Position numbers and translations under genes: made by a program
Notes under the pieces: generated by a model
What the model was told of the DNA's origin: nothing
The model's input: only the letters and a program-made list of their open reading frames with translations
Databases searched by the model: none
DNA from: Byssochlamys sp. IMV 00236
Taxonomy: Eukaryota > Ascomycota > Eurotiomycetes > Eurotiales > Thermoascaceae
Direction: 5' to 3'
DNA length: 64,000 nt
NCBI GenBank assembly: GCA_001931875.2
Contig: MSJH02000279.1
Location: forward strand, 1 to 64,000
In this document: positions 1-9,948 of the stretch, piece by piece
How positions within the stretch are numbered: position 1 is the first letter of the stretch
Layout of the letters: every line of letters begins with the position of its first letter

Positions 1-60
1 TTTTTTTTTTTTTTTTTTTTTCTTTTTTCTTTTCTTTTCTCTCTTTATATAAATTTAAAA
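1..60 (+). other. T-rich leader tract before the first gene
   Basis: An almost pure T run followed by CT-rich sequence and a short AT stretch leads straight into the first start codon. Similar pyrimidine tracts precede many start codons in this window, so this is probably core promoter or 5' leader. The true promoter lies outside the window. Confidence 0.4.
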
Positions 61-1053
61 ATGAAAGAAGTTATCGTTGGTGCCAATTTTCCGAGAGATG
101 CTGAAGGAAGAGTGTATCATATCGGTGTAAAACAAGGCGATGTTGCCAATCGTATATTGACAGTAGGAGATCATGTTAGAGCCAAGAGAATAGCTCAACT
201 CTTAGACTCTGAAGAAGAAGCAGGACATCCTGTATTTGAAAAGTTGAGTCAAAGAGGATTCCTGACAATCACCGGACGATACAAGGGAGTGCCTGTTTCG
301 ATCATTGCCATGTAAGTTCCACACATTTTTGTTGATATTTTAAATTAATCCTATATATTTAGCGGCATGGGCAATTCCATGATGGATTTCTTTGTTCGTG
401 AGACACGAGCAAGTACAGAAGGTACCTTGGCCATCGTTCGATTTGGTTCATGTGGCTCACTCTCTCCTCAGGCCCCTGCTGGTGCCGTCGTTATTCCCAA
501 AGCTGGGTTCTGTATTCGACGTAACTTGGATTATTTTTCAAAGGAACCTTTATACCCTGAATTAAAGGATAAACCATACCTCTTTTCGGGCACATTCCCC
601 GCAGATGAAGAAATGACGCAGTTGCTGTCAAAACAGATAGAAGAAGCCCTAGCCCCTATTGAAAAAGATGGTATGCTGGTTGGCCCTGTGTTATCAGACG
701 GTTTGAACGCCGACGGTTGTTCTTTTTACGCATCTCAAGGAAGAACGGATAGTAACTTTTGGGACGATAATGAAGGTGTCTTGCAAGAGATTCTCAGTGT
801 TTATCCCGAAACTCATTCAATTGAAATGGAAACTTCCATGTTGTTCCATTTGGCCAACTGTGCTAGTAAACCTATTAGAGCAGCGGGATGTATGCAAGTC
901 TTTGCTGACCGTTTAGCCAATAATTTCATTCGACCTGAAATTGTCGCTGTTTTGGAACCAGCTGTGGGTAGAGCTTGCTTAGAGGCATTGATCAAAGTAC
1001 AAATTGAAGATGAAATGGATCCAGTGGGAACCGTTTGGGAACCAAAGAAATAA
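61..1053 (+). CDS. Uridine phosphorylase (PNP/UDP phosphorylase family)
   Basis: Exons 61-311 and 363-1053; the intron 312-362 has a GTAAGT donor and TTTAG acceptor. The 313-residue product is the usual size for eukaryotic uridine phosphorylase. It shows the N-terminal family segment with a GDxxRA-like stretch (GDHVRAKR), the IGMGxxMMDFFVRE block rebuilt across the splice, the glycine-rich FGSCGSLS phosphate/ribose region, and a late SIEMETSMLF block matching the EME ribose-binding motif. The family cleaves uridine with phosphate to uracil and ribose-1-phosphate in cytosolic pyrimidine salvage. A broader purine/uridine specificity cannot be excluded from sequence. The next gene starts only 118 bp downstream on the same strand. 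Confidence 0.9.
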
Positions 1054-1171
1054 ACATGTTTAATAAAATGGTGTGAAATAATTAGTTAAATTAAATATTA
1101 TGTGTGCGTAAAGAGAGAAAGAGAGAAAACACTGAGAGAGGGGGGCCCTCTTTTTTTTTTGTATCTACGTA

Positions 1172-2304
1172 ATGTCACAAGGAAATATTCACTCATTTGA
1201 AGAAAATGGTACATTTGAACAACAACAACAGAATGACCCAGAAGAAACAGATTGCAGTGTTTCAAGTGATTCAGAATCTGAACAAGATAATGATACCAAC
1301 TTGGTCACTACTGCTTTACATGATTTAACTACCTATACTGGATCACAAAATACTTTACCCACTAGTACTAGTAGTGATAGTAGTAGTAGTAGTAATGCAC
1401 CATCTATTAGCTCAGACCAAGGCAGAACGAGAAGCAAAAGTAATGCAGACTATACAGCCTACACTAATTCAGGTAGTCATCTACCACCAAGGTCTCAACG
1501 TGTATGGGAATTAGATAGACATGCACCCGAATGTAGACGTTGTCACCGACGATTTAACTTTTTGGTTAGAAGACATCATTGCCGGTAAGTAAAGATACCA
1601 AGTTTTACGTATTTATCTTAACCTGTATATGTATAGTCGCTGTGGACAGATAGTGTGCGATAAATGTAGTTCTCACCGCATAAGATTACCCGTTGAAGAA
1701 CTGATAGAGGACCCGATGATATCGTCATCACAATATCCATTTTTAGCTTCACAATCACAGAGAGTATGCGACTCATGTTATCGTGAGCCCATACGACGCT
1801 CTTCTGAATCGTACCATCGAAAATATTCACGTCAATACATGCTTGGCTCTGAAATGCAACGTAGCAACAGCTCTCAAAGTTTAATGATCGACTGTCCTGT
1901 CTGCGGGACTTCATTTCTAACAATGCAGAAAGAGGAGCAAGAACAGCATTTACAGAGGTGTCTTAATGTAGGAAGTCCACCCGTACAATCGCCAAGGTAC
2001 ATAGGTAAGGTATCATTCATTAATTTTTCTTTTATCTGCATATGAATGTACTCCGCGTAGTGTATGAATTGCCTCAAGATTCGACGCAAGTTGGAGAAGA
2101 GTGTCCTATCTGCTTTGATGAATTTTCAAAAGGTAAATAATGTGCATGGATGTAAAAAGGTATTGATACATCAGTATAGGAGATAAAATAGCAAGGATGA
2201 TATGTTTATGCACATATCATCAGCATTGTCTATCGTCTTGGTTACAGAGAGGCAAAGGATGTCCTGTTCATTATGACACTATGCTTCGTCAACCAGAAGA
2301 ATGA
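1172..2304 (+). CDS. PIB1: FYVE and RING finger protein, Pib1-like E3 ubiquitin ligase
   Basis: Exons 1172-1584, 1637-2004, 2061-2132 and 2180-2304, giving 325 residues. An acidic, Ser/Asn-rich N-terminus is followed by a FYVE domain (about 111-187) with the WxxD motif and the RRHHCRxCG signature rebuilt across intron 1. A C-terminal RING (about 275-317) begins CPIC and ends CPVH, so the last zinc ligand would be His. Between them, C224, C227, H242 and C246 form a small UBZ4-like finger. Yeast Pib1 is a FYVE-RING ligase on endosomes and vacuoles; a role binding PI3P membranes and ubiquitinating cargo is inferred from that family. The extra finger is not part of my picture of yeast Pib1. Confidence 0.85.
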
Positions 2305-2838
2305 TTACTGTAATATTTTATTAGAAAGTTCTGTATAAATATATCTACCAAAGAGCATCCCTCTCTCTCTCTTTTTTTTTATCAAGGAAAGCTAAATACG
2401 CTTAAACAACATATTTTATATCCACACAATAAACCTCTCCCCCTCTTTTCTCTTTGTTTTATTTATTCACAATACATAAAGACTGATTTATTGCAAAGAT
2501 GCATGAATTGCAGTGTAAACAAACTTGATTATTCCTTTCTTTCTTCTTGGTCAGATGCTTCTTTTTACTCCATGATTCATCTGCTCTGCCTCGGAAAAAT
2601 AAAAAAGATAGGTTCCGTAGTTGTCAGATAAAGAAAAGATCAGTCATCATTATATCAAATGACCTCAACCTCCCTTGGATAATAGACTTTTCTTTTAATG
2701 CGACTGGCTTAAAACAGTCCCTCTGTACACACTCTCCTTTACAACAACAGGGATTTTCTCGAGATTTAAACTCAGTGCAATTAACTTTTTTATTTATAAA
2801 GGAAAAAAGGGCTTTCTATTTTCTTTTTCTCTTTAGAG
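2305..2838. other. Spacer between the FYVE/RING gene and the acyltransferase
   Basis: AT-rich, holding the 3' end of one gene and the promoter/leader of the next. A TCTTTAG sits just before the acyltransferase ATG and could be the acceptor of a leader intron. No independent gene was recognised. Confidence 0.4.
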
Positions 2839-4547
2839 ATGCCCTTTGGTTTCAATCACGAACTTGTTTGCTTGATATCAAGAAGCGCACTTTGGTCCTT
2901 CTTTTCTGATATCAAGCTTGAAAATGTATCCAACGTTCCTCCAGAGTCACAACCACTTATTGTGTAAATATTAAATATAAAGTATATATTTTATGTTAAT
3001 ACTATGTAGAGCGGCAACCCATCATAACATGATTATCGATCCTGCTGTTCTCTCTGTCACATTTCCCAACAAGCGTCGACTTCATTATTGGGCAAAAGAC
3101 TCGATGTTCAAGTCACCTTATGCTGCCGCCTTTTTAAATGATTGTGGGGTAGTCCCAGTTGACAGAAAAACAAAAAATAATGCACAACTTTATGCAGCTA
3201 CCTTTGAAGTCTTGAAACTAGATGAGGCTGTGGCTGTGTTCCCAGAAGGTACTAGCCATACTTTGCCTAGACTAGGCACTTTGAAGGATGGAACGAGTTT
3301 TGTAAGGCTTTTATTTTTTTATATCGGGATCACATGTATAATAACCCCAAAAACAGGCGGCTTTGGAATATGCCAAAATTGTACATCAGGAAGGTCGTGG
3401 TCAATATGCGCCTGTATTGCCAGTAGGAATTGTGTATCCAGAAAAGTCAAAGTATCGAAGTGTGGTTATTGTAAAGTAAGTAAGCAAAAGCGTGCGTATA
3501 TGTGTGTGTGTGTATTTATATGCATGTATACACAGATATGGGAAACCTATCTCGGTTGAACCTTATTTGCCATTATATTTGGAAGATCCAAAGAAGGCAG
3601 CTAAACAGTTGACAAAGGCAATTGAAATGGCTATGGAAAAGATTACTGTCAATGCGCCTGACTGGGATAGTAAATATGCAGCAGATATGGCGAGGTGGTT
3701 GTTGTTCCCAGGAGAGAATGGCTTAATGAAAGATTATATACCAATTACTCAAAGGTATATAAAAGTATTTTTCACTTATGATCATTAACCACTACTTAGT
3801 CTAATCAATGCCATGAATACATTAGCAAAAGAGGACGTAGAAATGGCCAAACTTCAAAAAAGCCTTGTTGTATATAAATTAGAGCTTGAGTCACTACTAC
3901 TCAAAGATAGTCATATTGCCAAGTACAATGAAAAAGAGATCACAGCAGTTTCGACTACGGTAGAACTCTTACGCCGCACAGCAGCCAGTCTGATAGATCT
4001 TCCCCTCTTTTTACCCGGATTAGTTGCTCATTTACCTCTATATGTGGCAGGCTACTATGCGGGTAAATGTGAGATTTATGAAGAAGTGCGAGCACAAAAC
4101 AAAATCTTTTTTGGCATGGTCTTAGTTCCTATCATTTACATCACCACCTTCATCTGGGGCTGGTTCACATTATTTGGAGGCACCTTCTTTGGATTCTTTT
4201 GTGCCTTGGCGACATTGGGTGTCTTTATGTGGTATCATGTCGTGTCGATTGATGAACGGTATGAAAACTTTAAAGATTTACAAGGTCGCTGGAGACTATT
4301 TGATGCTGTCGTGCTCGGTAGAGGCATGTGGCGTAGAAAAGAGCGTATTTTAGAATTAAAAAAGTTGCGTACAGAGTGTCTGACAGAATTACGCAAGATG
4401 ATCAAGACCTACAAGACAAAGAATGACGATATTCATGTCATCTGGTTGGCTATTCGTAATAGAGTGAAGCAGTTTAATGATGTATCCAAGCTTCGATCTA
4501 AAAAGAAGGCGCTTGCAAAACAGTATGAATGGTGTTTTGAAGGTTAA
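2839..4547 (+). CDS. GPT2: Glycerol-3-phosphate/DHAP O-acyltransferase (Gpt2/Sct1 type)
   Basis: Exons 2839-2963, 3010-3301, 3357-3475, 3536-3754 and 3800-4547, giving 500 residues. The PlsC core shows the HX4D catalytic motif as HNMIID, rebuilt just after the first splice, then the conserved PVDR block and the acyl-acceptor motif FPEGTSH followed by LKDGTSF. A hydrophobic stretch at about 315-370 gives two membrane spans, as in the ER enzymes. The product is shorter than the yeast Gpt2 and Sct1 proteins I know (about 740 residues), mainly in the C-terminal tail. The family carries out the first acylation step of glycerolipid synthesis. The start was chosen because MPFGFNHELVCL matches the usual family N-terminus and follows a pyrimidine-rich leader. 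Confidence 0.88.
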
Positions 4548-4876
4548 CTAGAAGACTAATGAATAAAAAATAATGTATTATTCGCTTTATACTTACCGAG
4601 GCATTATTGGATGCACTACCGTTATAGACAGCACATTAAGTCCACGGTACAATTAGCCTTTTGAAGATCTTTTGAAAGGGGAAGAAGGGCTTTCATTGTC
4701 ATACTTTGATTTGTTTACATTACAACTCCCTACCGTACCACTATAATTGCGACAACCTCTTCCATTGTTGGCAAGTGTGAGTGCGTCTATTACCTCCTTC
4801 AATTAGCCTCATTCTCATATCAGAAGAAATAACTATATAAGGTGAGATGTTGTTGTCTGCCGAGCCGTCGTTACTC

Positions 4877-5110
4877 TCACTCATTCAATATCTCATATGC
4901 GTGGTGGTAAATTTGAGCAAAGGGATTACACTGCGAGATCATGAAGAAAAGCTCTCTTATGATCTCAGGATCAATATTGTCATTTCTCCTAGACCACCTT
5001 TCAGCTGTATACAGTAGGTTGTATATGTAGAGCTGAGCATACGAAGGGTTGGAATCATCATCAGTGGGCAGCAAAGGGGGTGATATATATTTTATGCCGC
5101 GTCTAGGTGG
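4877..5110 (-). mobile_element. Helitron-like helicase N-terminal fragment (relic)
   Basis: The minus strand encodes about 75 uninterrupted residues of the type seen in the Helitron_like_N region: a segment like NPSYAQLYIYN, then an arginine-rich stretch, DPEIIRELFFMI and a closing CNPFAQIYHHAYEIL block, ended by TGA. No Rep, helicase or terminal sequences were recognised nearby, so this is a scrap of an old element rather than a working transposon. It lies just upstream of the eS27 gene. Confidence 0.6.
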
Positions 5111-5223
5111 CTTATGAATATTTACAAAGTCCGAAATTTTTTTCTGCTACGGCAATTGTAAATTGTTGATGAAGGGGCGTATGTCAGAATCCTTCCCTTT
5201 TCACCGAGCCTTCGAGATACACT

Positions 5224-5777
5224 ATGACCGTAAGTATGGTCGATCAGTTTGAAAAGGGGAAAAGAAATGAAAGAAAGTGAGCTTGGATGGATGGATGAAT
5301 TGATTTGGACATGGATGGATTGAATAAAGAATGAGATAAATGTTGTAGAAAGATAGAAGAGAGAGAGAGGGGCCGTAGTCCAAAAAGAAGGAACAAATGT
5401 AGATAATTCAACATGATGCAAACACATCAACAACAACAACAACAACAACAATAGCTCATTTTCTTTCTTTCTCTTGATTCTTTTTCATAAACATGTTCAA
5501 TCGAGTTATTGACTGTTTTTTTCAATAGTTGGCCGTTGATCTTCTTAACCCTTCTGTTGAACACGAGAAGCGTTCCCACAAGCTCAAGAGACTTGTTCAA
5601 TCTCCCAACTCCTACTTCATGGATGTCAAGTGTCCTGGTTGTTTGAACATTAGCACCGTCTTCAGCCACGCTCAAACCGTCGTTTTGTGCTCTTCTTGCG
5701 GTACTGTCTTGTGTCAACCCACTGGTGGTCGTGCTCGCTTGACTGAAGGTTGCTCCTTCCGTAGAAAGGCAAACTAA
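5224..5777 (+). CDS. RPS27: 40S ribosomal protein eS27
   Basis: The coding part is ATGACC at 5224-5229, an intron at 5230-5528 (299 nt, GTAAGT...CAATAG), and an exon at 5529-5777. The product has 84 residues, against 82 in yeast. The zinc ribbon is complete (CPGC ... CSSCG) and it ends in the conserved GCSFRRK tail. Without the two-codon first exon, the body has no ATG at the position where homologues start. The long first intron is typical of fungal ribosomal protein genes, which also often carry an intron right after the start codon. It contains a CAA repeat; I looked for snoRNA boxes and saw none that were convincing. Confidence 0.95.
5428..5451. repeat. (CAA)n microsatellite inside the eS27 intron
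   Basis: Eight tandem CAA units in the first intron of the ribosomal gene, followed by TAG. The CAATAG at its end could serve as a decoy acceptor, but the acceptor giving the conserved protein lies about 75 nt further on. Confidence 0.8.
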
Positions 5778-5889
5778 GAAAGAATGAGCCTTGTAAACTA
5801 TTGTGTACATTTTTATTCTTTTTTCTTTTGTGTAGGGAATAAAAAAAAAGTTTCTTTTTTCTCTCCTTTTTTTTTTTTTCATTTGTTCA

Positions 5890-7454
5890 ATGTTGAAATT
5901 ACTTTATGGCACAGGATTCCTTATAAGAATAGCTCTGTTCAATTTCCCTTCTGTGATTGATACATTAAGTCAACGCGTAGAGTTGTCAACGCCTGTCACG
6001 AGCTTTAAGCGATGTACGATATATTGTGTGCATGTGTGTGTATGTACTAATCTTTCTTTTCGTGCAGTAACAGAAGGAGTATTTCTATACAATAACAGCA
6101 TTCCACCTTATGACGGAGGAGTGTTTCATCAGGTAAATTGTCCTTCTACCGAAAGATGTTTAAAGTCAATATTGTTTTATTTTAGTCACCTTTATTATTA
6201 TGTCTATTCTCATTCATTACAACATTTGCCCCTTTTATTATTCCTGTGTTATATACAACCATAGACGTGATCATTGCTTATGCTTTATCTATTATTACCA
6301 CCATTAAACAACAACAGCCAGAACCAAAGTTGAGTATCGAAAAGACGTCTATTTCACCTTCCACAGTAGCTGCCCTGTACCTATTTAATCCCTTCATTAT
6401 ACTCAACTGCGTCTCCAAATCAACTTTGATCTTTACCAACTTCAGTATCATTTTGGCTATTTTAAGTGCTTTAAGAGGTATGATTATATGTATGCTGCAT
6501 TGATAATGTATATTCACAACACGAATAGGAAATATGAAGCCATCCATGTTTTGGGCCTCCGTCTCTGCATATTTAAGCTTTTATCCAGCCATGCTCTTAC
6601 CTGCCTTGTTACTCTTTTTCAATAACAAAGTAAGTTTTCAATGTAAAATGAAAACAAGGTATTAACCATCTTGAAGAAGACAGCGGCTGCTGGATCCTTT
6701 GTGGGCTGGATGGTCATCCTCTTTGGTCTTTCAAGACTATCTATTGGTTCCTGGGACTTTATAAGATCAACCTATGGCACCATGTAAGCTTTTTTTTTTT
6801 TTCTTTCTTTCTTTCTTTGTATAAAACGATATTAACAAAAACTTCACAGTCTCTTCTTGACAGATCTGACGCCAAATGTTGGTTTATTTTGGTACTTTTT
6901 CATTGAAATGTTTGATCAGTTTAGATCGTTCTTCATGATGGTCTTTCAGTTTCATGCCTTCATTTTTACAGTTCCTATTTGCATCAAATTTCAGTAAGTT
7001 TTTTTGTCAACAGGGCGTACATTTCTCTAATATTCAAAAAGGCATAAACCTCTATTTGCCATTACCTTTCTTTGTGGGATCATGGCTATTTTCAAAAGTT
7101 ATCCATCTATTGGCGATGCATCCCTCTATTTAGCACTTGTACCTATTCATGATGAAATTCTTAAATGTAAGCTATATATATATATTGATCACATATATGT
7201 ATTAACAATGATTAGACTGTCGCCACAAGTTTTTAATCTTCAACTTGTTTGCATATGCATCCATTCTATCACCCATCTTTTGGCACCTGTGGATCTATGC
7301 GGGAAGTGGCAATGCTAATTTCTTTTATGCTATCACGCTTGTTTATAACCTCGGTCAAGTCTATTTACTAATAGAATTAGCTTGGGCAATGCTTAGACGA
7401 GATTTTGATATAGAACATCCAGAAGATATTGGGAAACCAGTCATTCAGAAATAA
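5890..7454 (+). CDS. GAB1: GPI transamidase subunit PIG-U / Gab1 (Cdc91)
   Basis: Exons 5890-6013, 6068-6132, 6186-6477, 6529-6629, 6677-6783, 6850-6993, 7042-7166 and 7216-7454 give 398 residues (yeast Gab1 394). Family marks include the [14 protein letters not shown] start, the [19 protein letters not shown] block and the later [21 protein letters not shown] block, with many membrane spans. The GPI transamidase complex in the ER replaces a C-terminal propeptide with a preassembled GPI anchor; PIG-U helps recognise the lipid. The fifth exon can start at 6677 or 6680 because AAG AAG offers two in-phase acceptors. The gene converges with FZO1, with 87 bp between stop codons. Confidence 0.92.
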
Positions 7455-7541
7455 GATAATAATAATAATGACAGCAAGTTTTTATTGAATAAAAAAAAAA
7501 AGAAGATAAAATAAATAATATGTGTATATATATATATTTTG

Positions 7542-9948
7542 TTAGATTTGAGCAAAGGATTCCTTGGGATCAGTAACAACCATCTTGACCTTTTCTAATA
7601 ATGAACTGGACTTTTCCAAGATAGAACTAAAGAACTCTGCAGTCTCTCGTGATGTCTGAGCGAATTCTTCAGTCTCGTGTCTCTTTTGTTCCTTTTCCTC
7701 AATTGCTCTTTGAATTCTATTTTGGATTTCCCAGCCTTCGACACGTAAAACCTTTCTGGACTCACGGCCGATACGAGCGCTTTGTACTTCAATATATCCC
7801 AGCTCACGAGCTGCACTCTTGAATTTCTTGACCAATTTACGTTCGACAGCATGACGCATATCACTGACAACATAGACAATGAATCCGACACTGGCGATAC
7901 CGACCACAGGGACAATCCAGCGACGCATGTTGGGAGAATTGACCATGTTGGACACACTACAGATGCTGGAAACAGCATCCTTGAAGCCGAGCATACGGCC
8001 ACCGACCACAGTGGCTGCGCCGGACAACAAGGCAGCACTAGATAATTTATCGTCCAAGATGAGATCAAAGAAATCTGTAGCTTCCACCGTAATGACAAGT
8101 TCCTTGGGCTTGACACACAACTTGTTGACATCAGCTGCCAGAGGATATTCGCCCAAGTGCTCTGTGCCCATGCAGTGAATACGTTCCAGACAGGCACTCG
8201 TCTCTCGTCGTGCAAAGGATTCTTCTTGTCTGATCTCCTTCAACAGTCTCTGGGTCATGGAATCAGCAATATCTTGAGCATATTGCCAGATAAGCAAGAC
8301 GCCTGGGTATTCTATCGTATGAATGGCATTACCAATGTTTTCGACGGCTTGATTCAATTTGTTTTGAGCATGACGTTGAATAGAGGACACAGTAGCCTCA
8401 GCCACTTTTTCGACTTGCTCGAGCACACGGTCTCTAACTTGCAACAGGTGTTCATAAGCAGGTAAGTCTTGCTCAAGCTCCTTTGTAGCTCTGGCATGAT
8501 CATCTGTAGACTTGCTCTTGTTGGCCTCTGAGAGCACTTGAATGTCCAAAAGCAGGTTGACAAGATAGTTTTTGGCAGGCAAGAGTTTTGACTTTGTACG
8601 GTTCTCAAGCACAAATGCCCGCAGTCGCTGTTCCAAACGGGCAAAGTCGGGAGCATCTAATTTACGAGAACCGAGTTCAAGGTCGACGTTGCCTGCACTC
8701 ACAAAGTGAACAAGATCGTCAGCATCTGCATAAGTGGCAGGACTCAGTTGACGAATTTGTTCGAGAATTAAGCGTTTACAACGGTCCTTGTCTCGGATGG
8801 AGTCGAATCGATTGACGACAATGAAAATGTGAGTCTTTTCGTTGGCTGCGTTCCACAAAAATTCCTTGCCCTATAGATGCAAAGAGCATAAGCAAACATC
8901 CTAATAAGAATATATAAAAACTTACAGAAAGAGTAAAGTGATTCTCAGCACTGACAACAAAGACGACAACGTCAATCTCTTCTTGACGAGCAAAGACAGC
9001 CGTGGTCTTGACTGAATCGGTATTTAAGCCAGGTGAGTCAATTAATGCAATATCGACGACACCGTTGTGAAGTAAACTCTCTTGACTGTCTCGAGCGTCA
9101 TTGGCATAGATTTTGAGCATTTTGTATTGTTCGAAATCTTCGGTAATCACTTTGTATAAATGACGCATTTCGATCACATGATAAGTGTCAGGGTCTAGAC
9201 GATTGTACTTTTCGACGCAGGGTATGGCATGGACCTGTTCCACACCGTCGTTCAACATGGCATCCAAAACTTCACAAAAGATGCTCGTACAAGGTTGTTG
9301 GTCTGCAGGCAAGATGGCTCGCTTGAGAAGAGCATTGACAAAGGTCGATTTGCCTGAATTCAAATCACCAGTGACCAGGACCTTCGACGACGTATCGGCC
9401 ACACGGCTATGAAGTTTTTCGAGGTGACGGATGCTGGTTTCCAATCGGTCGTTCAAGAGGTTAGCAATCGATTTGGTCTCTAGTGTGCTGAGGTCGGCTG
9501 AGGCATGGCCCATCTTTAAATCCAAATTCAAGATATTCAAGTTATCACCTTGAAAGGTTGTCTGACGAGCAGCTTCGAGAATAGCTGAGGTATCCATGGT
9601 TTGTGAACGAGTGATCTTGCTGGGCCTGGTCATTGGATAAAACATGGGATATTTGTCCTTGTTGGCCTTCTTCAAGTCGTCACAGATACCGACGACAGAG
9701 GTGATATGAGAAAGTAAACGGTTACAACTATCTCGGTAAGTTCTTTGCTCCTGAGCTGCATTCAATCGGTGTTGGTGAGTCTTTTTGGCAGCAGAAGTTG
9801 TGGGTGAAGGAATGGGAGAAGAGAAAGGTCGAAATGTGGAATCGTCAATACCGGGTGCTGAATTTCTTCGAAATTGACGTCTAGAAGACGGCATGGCAGT
9901 CGAAGGTACTCCATATACTGACTCTGGCATGGTGAAGTGCGTTGCCAA
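7542..9948 (-). CDS. FZO1: Mitofusin, outer mitochondrial membrane fusion GTPase Fzo1
   Basis: Exons on the minus strand are 9948-8926 and 8870-7542, giving 783 residues (yeast Fzo1 855). The dynamin-type GTPase domain shows G1 as GDLNSGKST, G3 as DSPGLN and G4 as NRFD, the last just after the splice. Heptad-rich sequence follows. Near the C-terminus are two hydrophobic segments separated by a few residues, as in the hairpin that puts both ends of Fzo1 in the cytosol, then a final coiled coil. The family tethers and fuses outer mitochondrial membranes. The single intron is 55 nt, fewer introns than most neighbours. Confidence 0.93.

Noticed and set aside
2547..2838. Extended N-terminus for the acyltransferase from upstream open sequence
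   Set aside because: The upstream open frame is out of frame with the conserved enzyme; the ATG at 2839 gives the family N-terminus.
5230..5528. snoRNA hosted in the eS27 intron
   Set aside because: No C/D box pair or H/ACA hairpins of convincing form were seen.
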